A stretch of DNA of 15,318 nucleotides from Flavobacteriaceae bacterium UBA7684 (GTDB lineage: Bacteria; Bacteroidota; Bacteroidia; Flavobacteriales; Flavobacteriaceae): positions 348,173 through 363,490 of the forward strand of contig DLGW01000005.1 of assembly GCA_002482885.1 (NCBI GenBank). Direction: 5' to 3'. The notes under the pieces are model-generated. The model worked only from the letters and a program-made list of their open reading frames with translations. It ran no database searches and was not told the DNA's origin. The translations under genes were made by a program, and so were the position numbers. Shown one piece after another: positions 1 to 6,380 of this stretch. Within the stretch, counting starts at the first letter, position 1, and each line of letters begins with the position of its first letter.

Positions 1-72
1 CCAGCCCGAATTTTGGCTGGGTTAAAAGATTGTAACGAATGGCCTGACCTGTAAGGAAACGCCCTAATTTAT
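1..72 (+). other. 3' half of a putative conserved flavobacterial intergenic hairpin element (partial)
   Basis: Bases 1-6 (ccagcc) and 15-20 (ggctgg) are perfectly complementary around an 8-base loop. The right arm continues as ggctgggttaaaag, so the left arm probably continues outside the window as cttttaac. After the hairpin comes gattgtaacgaatggcc, then a stretch ending ggaaacgccc. From memory, this order (hairpin, gattgtaacgaat, an agcc/ggcc block, gacc, then aacgccc) recurs between genes in many Flavobacteriia genomes. No U-tract follows, so it is not a simple terminator, and I see no coding frame. Rfam Flavo-1 is one model to test, but I cannot confirm the name. The element is cut by the window edge. 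Confidence 0.4.
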
Positions 73-242
73 ATTCCAAATCTTATTCAAAATAAGTTGT
101 GTGAGATTTTTGTTTGCAGTAAATAAATATTGTCTAAAAAAAATAGGAGTAGGTATGTGTTGAATAGTAATTTTCTTATATTTAGTTCCGATATTAATTT
201 ATCTAATGGCTATTGAAGATTTACTAATTTAAAACTTGTGTT
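73..242. other. AT-rich intergenic region upstream of the stress protein gene
   Basis: This stretch presumably carries the promoter and leader of the universal stress protein gene. I found no clean TTG / TAnnTTTG pair at a 17-23 base spacing, no hairpin and no open reading frame worth calling. The bases just before the start codon are A/T-rich, as is usual for flavobacterial translation starts. Confidence 0.4.
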
Positions 243-698
243 ATGAAAAACATATTGGTGCCTGTTGATTTTGAAGGATATTCTACTTATTTATTGTTAG
301 GGCAGGCCTATGAGATTGCGAAAAGATTTGATTCAAAAATTTGGTTGATACACGTAGCATCACCAGATCCAGATTTTGTAGGTTACGAAGAAGGTCCACA
401 ATACATCCGAGATAAAAGAGCCGAAGAATTGCGCAAAGAGCACAAAATGCTTAAAAAATATACCGACGAATTACACGAAAAAGGAATTCAGGCCGAAGGA
501 TTATTAATTTTTGGTTCTACGGTAGAAATGATTCACCTAGAGGCTAAAAAATTAAAAATTGATTTGGTGGTTATCGGTCATCATAATCACGGATTTTTAT
601 ACAATGCTTTTTACGGAGGAACAGACTTAAAATTATTAGAAGAATTAAATATCCCAACTTTAGTAGTGCCAATGGATTGGGGGAAAGATTTGTTATAG
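243..698 (+). CDS. Universal stress protein (UspA family), single domain
   Basis: A 151-residue single Usp domain, the normal length for one-domain members; the fold is a cytoplasmic alpha/beta sandwich that usually dimerises. The N-terminus MKNILVPVDF is the classic first beta-strand with the conserved Asp (D9). IWLIHV (33-38) and DLVVIGHH (107-114) are the later core strands, and IPTLVVP (137-143) is the typical last strand. The nucleotide loop, usually G-x2-G-x9-G-S/T, reads G112-HH-N115 followed by G125-G126-T127. The second Gly is therefore Asn and the final Ser/Thr is shifted, so ATP binding may be weak or absent. It is transcribed alone and converges on the transporter gene across a shared terminator. 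Such proteins typically support stress or starvation survival; the specific role here is unknown. Confidence 0.9.
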   Translation: MKNILVPVDFEGYSTYLLLGQAYEIAKRFDSKIWLIHVASPDPDFVGYEEGPQYIRDKRAEELRKEHKMLKKYTDELHEKGIQAEGLLIFGSTVEMIHLEAKKLKIDLVVIGHHNHGFLYNAFYGGTDLKLLEELNIPTLVVPMDWGKDLL

Positions 699-714
699 GA
701 AATCTTTGAAAGTA

Positions 715-752
715 AAAAAGCGGTTATACCCATAAGGTTTAACCGCTTTTTT
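715..752. terminator. Bidirectional intrinsic terminator
   Basis: The inverted repeat aaaaagcggtta / taaccgctttttt flanks a short loop and has an A-run on the left and a T-run on the right. It can therefore terminate the stress protein gene (+) and the transporter gene (-), which converge here. Confidence 0.85.
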
Positions 753-766
753 TATGCAATTAATCA

Positions 767-2461
767 CTACTTCACAAAAAGTAAGATTAAAATTTGAGCT
801 ACAAAGATTCTAAAGAAAGTGACTAGCGGATATACCGTAGCATAAGATTGCATAGGTGCATCAGAATCTAAATATTTGGTACTAAAGGCTAAAGCGGCAG
901 GGTCTGTATAAGAACCACTCATAATACCTACTAGTTGATAAAAGTTCAGTTTAAATATAAAACGTCCTACTAAAACCAATAAGATTAAAGGGATGAATGT
1001 GATGTAACATCCGTAATAAATCCACATCCATCCGTTGAATTTAATGAAGTTTTCGTAAAAGGCTTCTCCGGCATGGATACCTACTGCGGCAAAGAATAAA
1101 CAGATTCCTAAGTCTTTCATAAAATGAACCGCTCCTGTATTGATGTAGGAATGAATGGCGCCAATTCCTCCGTATCTACTAATAAATAAAGCGGTTAAAA
1201 GTGGACCTGCTGCAAATCCTAATTTGATAGGAACGGGTAACGAAGGTATAAAGAAAGGAATGGAACCAATGATTACCCCAATAATTAAACCTCCGAATAA
1301 GGATAAAAAGTCGGGTTCTAATAATTTTTTTTCGGAGTTACCTATAATTTTTTCGGCTTCTAGCAAGGCTTCTTTGTTTCCTACAATCAATAATCGGTCA
1401 CCGTAAAATAATTCCAAACTTGGTCTGGCTAATAATTCTATTCCAGAACGAAATACACGAGTTACTTTTAAATCAAATTTGTTCAGTAAATCTAATTCAG
1501 AAAGTGTTTTATGGGTGGCAGATTTTTTAGTAACAAAATATGTTTTAGCCATAATGTTTTCTTCGGATTCTACAAAAATGTCGGTAGAAACTTTTCCTGC
1601 ATGATTAATGAACTGATTTACATTTTCTTGTGTGCCTACTACCATTAATACATCGCGAAGTTGAATTTTAGAATCTAAAGCAGGGGAGTAAACAATTTTA
1701 GAACCACTATTTTTAATTCTAGAAATAATAATGTCTGTACTGTTTAGCTCTTTTAAAATTTGATAGATGCTTTTATTGGATAAATTTTCATTTAAGATTC
1801 TACACTTTTGACTTATGATGGTTTGTTTTCCTAAATTATTTTTAGATTCCAAATCTTTATTTTCTTTAACTAAATCAATTTTTAATAAGCTTTTAGAAGC
1901 TATAATGATAAAAATGATTCCAAAAACGCCTAGCGGGTAGGTAATTGCATAAGCGATGGTAGGGTCGTTAAAGATTTCATTAGGGAATTGTGCTTGAATT
2001 TCTAACAAGGTAGATTTAGCGGCTCCCAAACCAGGGGTGTTGGTTACGGAACCCGACATAAGTCCTACGGCGTTTTCAATTTCAATATTAGCTAAATAGT
2101 GAATTAAAAAAGCAATAAATCCCCCTAGTAAAACCGTGGAAACACCTAGAATATTAAATAGTAATCCTTCTTTTTTAAAGGAGGAGAAAAATGAAGGGCC
2201 TACTTGAATACCAATGGCGTATACAAATAGAATTAAACCAAAGTCTCTTACAAAGTGTAAAATACTTTTGTCTACGCGGTAACCGTAATGACCTAATATT
2301 ATACCAACAAACAAAACGGCAGCAACTCCTAAGGAAATTTTTCCTAATCGAAGTCTGCCTGCAAAAAATCCTACACTAATAGCAATAGACAAAACCACTA
2401 AGGATTGGGTGATGTCGGGATTTTCTGTGGGCGAGAATAAATTATAAAACCAGTCGAACAT
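767..2461 (-). CDS. YidE/YbjL-type transporter (AAE family) with two internal TrkA-C domains
   Basis: A 564-residue inner-membrane protein with the architecture of the aspartate:alanine exchanger (AAE) family. An N-terminal membrane half spans about residues 17-195. A cytoplasmic section of two TrkA_C/RCK_C-like domains covers about 215-290 and 300-375; each ends in a hydrophobic strand preceded by an acidic or arginine turn (LRDVLMVVG, YGDRLLIVG). A C-terminal membrane half spans about 386-564. Each half carries the family's re-entrant signature: MSGSVTNTPGLGAA (135-148) and MSGSYTDPAALAF (514-526). TrkA_C domains usually bind a small ligand and gate transport. The family includes bacterial aspartate/alanine antiporters, but most YidE/YbjL-like members have no known substrate and none should be assigned here. 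The gene is transcribed alone; a direct repeat lies just upstream. Confidence 0.88.
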   Translation of the reverse strand: MFDWFYNLFSPTENPDITQSLVVLSIAISVGFFAGRLRLGKISLGVAAVLFVGIILGHYGYRVDKSILHFVRDFGLILFVYAIGIQVGPSFFSSFKKEGLLFNILGVSTVLLGGFIAFLIHYLANIEIENAVGLMSGSVTNTPGLGAAKSTLLEIQAQFPNEIFNDPTIAYAITYPLGVFGIIFIIIASKSLLKIDLVKENKDLESKNNLGKQTIISQKCRILNENLSNKSIYQILKELNSTDIIISRIKNSGSKIVYSPALDSKIQLRDVLMVVGTQENVNQFINHAGKVSTDIFVESEENIMAKTYFVTKKSATHKTLSELDLLNKFDLKVTRVFRSGIELLARPSLELFYGDRLLIVGNKEALLEAEKIIGNSEKKLLEPDFLSLFGGLIIGVIIGSIPFFIPSLPVPIKLGFAAGPLLTALFISRYGGIGAIHSYINTGAVHFMKDLGICLFFAAVGIHAGEAFYENFIKFNGWMWIYYGCYITFIPLILLVLVGRFIFKLNFYQLVGIMSGSYTDPAALAFSTKYLDSDAPMQSYATVYPLVTFFRIFVAQILILLFVK

Positions 2462-2485
2462 AATGAATAAATTTTTAGGCGAATT

Positions 2486-2517
2486 TAGTGACTAAAATCA
2501 CTTAATTACATGACTAA
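2486..2517. promoter_or_regulatory. Direct repeat TGACTAA x2 plus small dyad upstream of the transporter gene
   Basis: TGACTAA occurs at 2489-2495 and again at 2511-2517, exactly 22 bases apart, about two helical turns. The first copy also sits in a small dyad, agtga-ctaaaa-tcact (2487-2502). The block lies 28-56 bases upstream of the transporter start, between that gene and the tpiA terminator, where an operator would be expected. No known regulator is assigned; this is inference from spacing alone. Confidence 0.3.
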
Positions 2518-2532
2518 TGTTAGGTTTGTAAC

Positions 2533-2570
2533 AAAAAAAAGGTCGTCTTGTTAAAAAACGACCTTTTTTT
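2533..2570 (-). terminator. Intrinsic terminator of tpiA
   Basis: The inverted repeat ggtcgt / acgacc (2541-2546 and 2558-2563) is flanked by an A-run on the left and a T-run on the right. Read on the minus strand it gives a hairpin followed by a U-tract, starting about 16 bases after the tpiA stop codon. It also insulates the downstream transporter gene from tpiA transcription. Confidence 0.82.
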
Positions 2571-2585
2571 GATAAGTGAAATGGA

Positions 2586-3338
2586 TTAAAATCCGTTTGC
2601 AATAGCTAAGAAATCAGCTGCATTTAATGATGCTCCTCCGATTAAACCACCATCTACGTCTTTTTTACCAAAAATTTCTTTGGCGTTATCTGGTTTTACA
2701 CTTCCTCCGTATAAAATAGTAACTTCTTCAGCTAAATCATTACCATATTGAGCAGCGATGATTTGTCTGATAAAAGCGTGCATTTCTTGTGCTTGTTCTG
2801 GCGAAGCAGTTTCTCCTGTGCCAATCGCCCAAACAGGCTCATAAGCCAATACAATATTTTTCCAGTCTTGGGCAGTTAAATGGAATAATCCATTTTTTAA
2901 TTGACTTTCTACCAAAGCAAAATGGGTGTTTTCTTTTCTTTCTTTTAATTCTTCACCAAAACAAAAAATGATTCTTAGTTTGTTTTTTAAGGCAGTGTTT
3001 ACTTTTTCGGCTAAAATAGCATCGTTTTCAAAAAAGTACGCTCTTCTTTCAGAGTGTCCTAAGATTACAGTGTCAATTCCAATATCGGTTAACATACTAG
3101 CAGAAATTTCTCCGGTGTAGGCTCCGCTTTCTTTTTGATGTAAATTTTGGGCAGCTACGTGTATGTTGGTTCCTTTTAAAGCATCTAGAGCTAAGGCTAA
3201 GTTTACAAAAGTAGGCGCTACAATGATTTCAGCTTTGGTGTTTTTATCTGCTTGTGCAATTAAATCTTGTAATAAAGCTTTAGTTTCGCTGGCATTTTTA
3301 TTCATTTTCCAATTTCCAGCTACAATTTGTTTTCTCAT
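2586..3338 (-). CDS. tpiA: Triosephosphate isomerase
   Basis: A 250-residue TIM-barrel enzyme that interconverts dihydroxyacetone phosphate and glyceraldehyde 3-phosphate in glycolysis and gluconeogenesis. All hallmark motifs are present in order: substrate-binding GNWKMN (8-13, Lys11), GHSERR with catalytic His95, AYEPVWAIGTG with catalytic Glu167 followed by the flexible lid loop, then YGGSVKPDN (210-218) and GGLIGGASL (230-238) for the phosphate group. Length and motif spacing are normal. The ATG start is preceded by an A/T-rich leader and gives the standard N-terminus MRKQIVAGNWKMN. The gene is flanked by its own terminator and by the end of the permease operon, so it is probably monocistronic. 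Confidence 0.98.
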   Translation of the reverse strand: MRKQIVAGNWKMNKNASETKALLQDLIAQADKNTKAEIIVAPTFVNLALALDALKGTNIHVAAQNLHQKESGAYTGEISASMLTDIGIDTVILGHSERRAYFFENDAILAEKVNTALKNKLRIIFCFGEELKERKENTHFALVESQLKNGLFHLTAQDWKNIVLAYEPVWAIGTGETASPEQAQEMHAFIRQIIAAQYGNDLAEEVTILYGGSVKPDNAKEIFGKKDVDGGLIGGASLNAADFLAIANGF

Positions 3339-3430
3339 TTTAGTAAATATTTACAAGTTATTATTATCTGTTTTTTTGTTGCCCAAAAATAAAGGATTTA
3401 ATTAAAAAGGCTTTAGTAAAAGGGGATTTT

Positions 3431-4504
3431 TTAGAGTTTTATTTTAGGGTCTAAATAGGCATAGATGAAATCAACTAATATGGTAATGATTACAAACACA
3501 AACGAGATGACTAAAACAGCACCCATGACTACGGGTAAGTCTAAATTATTTAAGGCTTCCACGATTTCTTTTCCTAAACCGTTCCATCCAAAAATATATT
3601 CAATAAAAACAGCACCTGCGAGCATAGAGGCAAACCAACCCGAAATAGCGGTAACCACAGGGTTAAGTGCATTTTTTAAAGCGTGTTTGTATATGATTTT
3701 AAAGTTGCTTAAGCCTTTGGCTCTGGCGGTTCTGATGTAATCTTGTTGCAATACTTCTAATAAAGAATTTCTCATTAATTGGGTAACTACTCCTAAGGGG
3801 CGTATGCCTAGTACAATGGTGGGTAAGATTAAGTTTTTCCAAGCGATGTAATGGCCTTCTCCAAAATCATCTACTTCGTATAAACTGCCATTCATGTTTA
3901 AGCCTGTATATTCATGAAGTATAAAACCAAAAATCCAAGCAAATAATATAGCCGCAAAAAAGGAAGGAATACTCATGCCTAAGGTGCTTAAAACAGCAAT
4001 GAATCGATCCCAAAAAGAATCTTTATATAGGGCAGAAAATACGCCCAATACAATACCCACGATAATGGATAAAATAATGGCGGCTACCGATAGAATTAAA
4101 GTATTAGGTAATACATTTCCTATAACTTCGGATACTTTTTTACCATTTTTTTGAAAAGATTCTCTTAAGTAAGGTGTTTTTATTGCTATAGTAAAATCAT
4201 CAGAGGCTAAAAGGGTAAAACCATTGTATTTATAGGAATCGTAATAGGTGTAATCGTTGGTATGGCTGCTGTGTATAGAAATCGGAGATAAATCATTCAA
4301 ATAATAAAAATATTGGGTGGAAAAGGGTTGGTCAAATCCGTATTTTTTTTTGATGAGCGCTAATTGCTCTGGGTTTTCATTTTGATCCAACATCATACGC
4401 GCAGGATCACCTGGTAAAATCATAAACAAAAAAAAGATTACCGTAATAATACCCCATAGGGTAAACAAGGTATAAAGTAATTTTTTAAGTAGGTAGGATA
4501 TCAC
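3431..4504 (-). CDS. ABC transporter permease, DppB/OppB family, without visible partner genes
   Basis: A 357-residue inner-membrane subunit of a peptide/nickel-type ABC importer. It has a first helix after MISYLLKKLLYTLF, the family segment LPGDPARMM (30-38), and five further predicted helices from about residue 130. The cytoplasmic coupling (EAA) loop YIRTARAKGLSNFKIIYK spans 256-273, and the C-terminal IEYIFGWNGLGKEIVEA is typical of DppB. A long periplasmic insert (about 65-130) lies between helices 1 and 2. The start is GTG; it overlaps the tatC stop by one base (TAGTG), implying translational coupling, and no better start exists. No second permease, ATPase or binding protein is nearby, so it must pair with subunits encoded elsewhere. 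The substrate is unknown; short peptides are the family's usual cargo. Confidence 0.88.
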   Translation of the reverse strand: MISYLLKKLLYTLFTLWGIITVIFFLFMILPGDPARMMLDQNENPEQLALIKKKYGFDQPFSTQYFYYLNDLSPISIHSSHTNDYTYYDSYKYNGFTLLASDDFTIAIKTPYLRESFQKNGKKVSEVIGNVLPNTLILSVAAIILSIIVGIVLGVFSALYKDSFWDRFIAVLSTLGMSIPSFFAAILFAWIFGFILHEYTGLNMNGSLYEVDDFGEGHYIAWKNLILPTIVLGIRPLGVVTQLMRNSLLEVLQQDYIRTARAKGLSNFKIIYKHALKNALNPVVTAISGWFASMLAGAVFIEYIFGWNGLGKEIVEALNNLDLPVVMGAVLVISFVFVIITILVDFIYAYLDPKIKL

Positions 4505-5331
4505 TAGTTGGTTTTTTGTAAAGCGGTTGATTGATTTTGTTTACGCACCACAAAGGCTGAAATAAAAATACTGATTTCGTAAAGTATTAATATAGGAATG
4601 GAAACAATGATTTGACTGGCAATGTCTGGCGGAGTAATAATGGCAGCGATGATTAAAATTAAAATCAAGGCATATTTTCGGAAGGAACGTAAAATAGTAG
4701 GATTGACTAAGCCAATTTTGGTTAAAAAGTAAATGATAATGGGTAATTCAAATACGATTCCGCAAGAAAGTACCGAAGTGGCTACCAATTCCATGTAAGA
4801 ACTTAAATCAAATTCATTCAATACCACTTCGCTAATTTGATAGGTACCTAAAAAGTTAATCGATAAAGGAGTGATAATGTAGTAGCCGAATAATACGCCT
4901 AAGAAAAATAAAAAGCTAGAGATAAAAATGAAGCTTTTGGCATATTTTTTTTCTTTTTCATACAACGCAGGACTAATAAAACGCCACAATTCCCACATAA
5001 TGTAAGGGAAGGCTATAATAAAACCAAAGATTACCGAACTCCATAAATGTGTAGAAAATTGTCCAGACATGGTTCTACTTTGAATGGTGAAGGGTAATTC
5101 ATCAATACACAAGCCTTCGTCTGTCATGTTAAAAAACATTGCTAAATCACATAAAGCCCTATAGGTTATAAAATCAGGATTTTTTGGGGCAAAAATAATA
5201 TCATCAAAAATGATTTCTTTGGCAAAAAAGGCTACAAATCCAAAAATAACAACAGCGATGGTCATTCTAATAATGTGCTTGCGCAACACTTCTAAGTGAC
5301 CCAAAAACGACATTTCTCCTGGATTTTTCAT
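4504..5331 (-). CDS. tatC: Twin-arginine translocase subunit TatC
   Basis: A 275-residue, six-helix inner-membrane protein, the signal-peptide receptor of the Tat pathway, which exports folded proteins. Family signatures are present: MSFLGHLEVLRKHIIR at 7-22, FPYIMWELWRFISPALY at 108-124 followed by EKEKK, FELP at 194-197 and ITPPD at 232-236. Glu127 aligns with E. coli Glu103. The N-terminal motif reads HLEVLR where the family usually has HLxELR, so the position of E. coli Glu15 is Val15 and a Glu sits one residue earlier. An extended first periplasmic loop (about 42-95) holds two Cys (61 and 75). The ATG overlaps the kdsD stop (TAATG). No tatA/tatB is in the window; in this group they are often encoded elsewhere. 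Confidence 0.96.
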   Translation of the reverse strand: MKNPGEMSFLGHLEVLRKHIIRMTIAVVIFGFVAFFAKEIIFDDIIFAPKNPDFITYRALCDLAMFFNMTDEGLCIDELPFTIQSRTMSGQFSTHLWSSVIFGFIIAFPYIMWELWRFISPALYEKEKKYAKSFIFISSFLFFLGVLFGYYIITPLSINFLGTYQISEVVLNEFDLSSYMELVATSVLSCGIVFELPIIIYFLTKIGLVNPTILRSFRKYALILILIIAAIITPPDIASQIIVSIPILILYEISIFISAFVVRKQNQSTALQKTN

Positions 5332-6296
5332 TATACGATGCCTTCTTTTAATAAATCATGTAAATGAATAATGCCTAAATATTTACCGTTGTCAGCAACT
5401 ACTAATTGAGTAATGGCATATTGTTCTAAGATTTCCAAAGCCTCAATAGCCATAGTGTTGGATTGCACCGTTTTAGGGTTTACACTCATAATATCTTTAG
5501 CTTGTAAGGCAATAAAATCATCAGTTCGGTTTAACATTCTTCGAATGTCTCCATCGGTAATGATTCCTAATATTTTTTCATTTTCTATTACTGCGGTAAC
5601 GCCTAATCTTTTTTCCGAGATTTCCATAATGGCTTTCTTAACACTGCAATCAGGGCTTACTTGTGGTTTTTTAGAATCGTCTAAAAAATCAGAAACTCTT
5701 AAAGACATGCGTTTGCCTAAAGTTCCACCCGGGTGGTATTTAGCAAAATCTTCGCCTTTAAAATCGCGTTTTTTCATTAAACAAACCGCCAAAGCATCGC
5801 CCATAACCAATTGAGCCGTAGTGCTGTTGGTTGGTGCTAAATTATTGGGGCAAGATTCTTTTTCCACGGTAGTGTTAATCACCAAATCAGATTCTTTACT
5901 TAAAAATGAATCCATATTACCCGTAATGGCAATAATGGGATTGCCAAAGTTTTTTAGAATTTGAATTAAAACTTTAATTTCTGGGCTGTTTCCGCTTTTA
6001 GAAATACAAACAATCACATCGTTTTGTTGCACCATGCCTAAATCTCCATGAATAGCCTCTGAAGCATGTAAAAATACCGATGGTGTTCCTGTGGAGTTTA
6101 AGGTGGCTACGATTTTTTGAGCAATGATGGCACTTTTTCCAATGCCAGAAACCACTAATCGTCCTTTTGATTGATAAATTAATTCGACCGCTTGGGCAAA
6201 ATCTTCGTTGATAAAATGTTGAAGATGAGCAATAGAAGCACTCTCTGATTGAATGGTTTCTATAGCCGTGTTTAAAATATCTTGTGTTGTAATCAA
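5331..6296 (-). CDS. kdsD: D-arabinose 5-phosphate isomerase (KpsF/GutQ family), SIS plus two CBS domains
   Basis: A 321-residue cytoplasmic enzyme that converts ribulose 5-phosphate to arabinose 5-phosphate, the first step to Kdo for lipopolysaccharide. The SIS domain (about 35-175) carries VVSGIGKSA (48-56), HASEAIHGDLG (77-87), ISKSGNSPEI (98-107) and LAPTNSTTA (153-161). The family link FAKYHPGGTLGKR (184-196) leads to two CBS domains (about 205-260 and 268-321; ITDGDIRRML, LHDLLKEGI). The start appears to be TTG at 6294-6296. Upstream in frame there is only a TAA and no ATG, and the downstream sequence ITTQDILNTAIETI is the normal N-terminal helix. It is the first gene of the kdsD-tatC-permease operon, divergent from recQ. 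The assignment is firm to family; which KpsF/GutQ paralog it is rests on its being the only one here. Confidence 0.93.
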   Translation of the reverse strand: MITTQDILNTAIETIQSESASIAHLQHFINEDFAQAVELIYQSKGRLVVSGIGKSAIIAQKIVATLNSTGTPSVFLHASEAIHGDLGMVQQNDVIVCISKSGNSPEIKVLIQILKNFGNPIIAITGNMDSFLSKESDLVINTTVEKESCPNNLAPTNSTTAQLVMGDALAVCLMKKRDFKGEDFAKYHPGGTLGKRMSLRVSDFLDDSKKPQVSPDCSVKKAIMEISEKRLGVTAVIENEKILGIITDGDIRRMLNRTDDFIALQAKDIMSVNPKTVQSNTMAIEALEILEQYAITQLVVADNGKYLGIIHLHDLLKEGIV

Positions 6297-6315
6297 ATCG
6301 ATGTTTATTTTTGTG

Positions 6316-6345
6316 TTGTTTTTTTAAGAAAAAAAAGTATCTTTA
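6316..6345 (+). promoter_or_regulatory. Putative recQ promoter (Bacteroidota type)
   Basis: TTG at 6316-6318 is followed after 19 bases by TATCTTTA (6338-6345), one base off the TAnnTTTG -7 consensus of Bacteroidota. The predicted start of transcription lies about 30 bases before the recQ ATG. This is a pattern match only. Confidence 0.4.
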
Positions 6346-6351
6346 AGACTG

Positions 6352-6359
6352 CAAATTTA
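6352..6359 (-). promoter_or_regulatory. Putative -7 box for the kdsD-tatC-permease operon
   Basis: On the minus strand this reads TAAATTTG, an exact TAnnTTTG match, 55 bases upstream of the kdsD TTG start in the divergent intergenic region. No TTG -33 element is found at the usual distance: the nearest is only 12 bases away. The call is therefore tentative. Confidence 0.33.
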
Positions 6360-6380
6360 GATAAATACCATCAATAAATA

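Noticed and set aside
1..20. Hairpin at the window start as a Rho-independent terminator
   Set aside because: The stem is followed by gttaaaag rather than a T-run on either strand, and the arm extends past the window edge.
767..2461. Potassium uptake (Trk/Ktr) component, because of TrkA_C domains
   Set aside because: The membrane halves carry the duplicated GS-x-TxxP signatures of the AAE/YidE family, not potassium-channel pore loops.
5413..5814. 133-codon open frame on the plus strand
   Set aside because: Lies wholly antisense to the SIS/CBS coding region of kdsD; its translation has no recognisable domain and it lacks a promoter.
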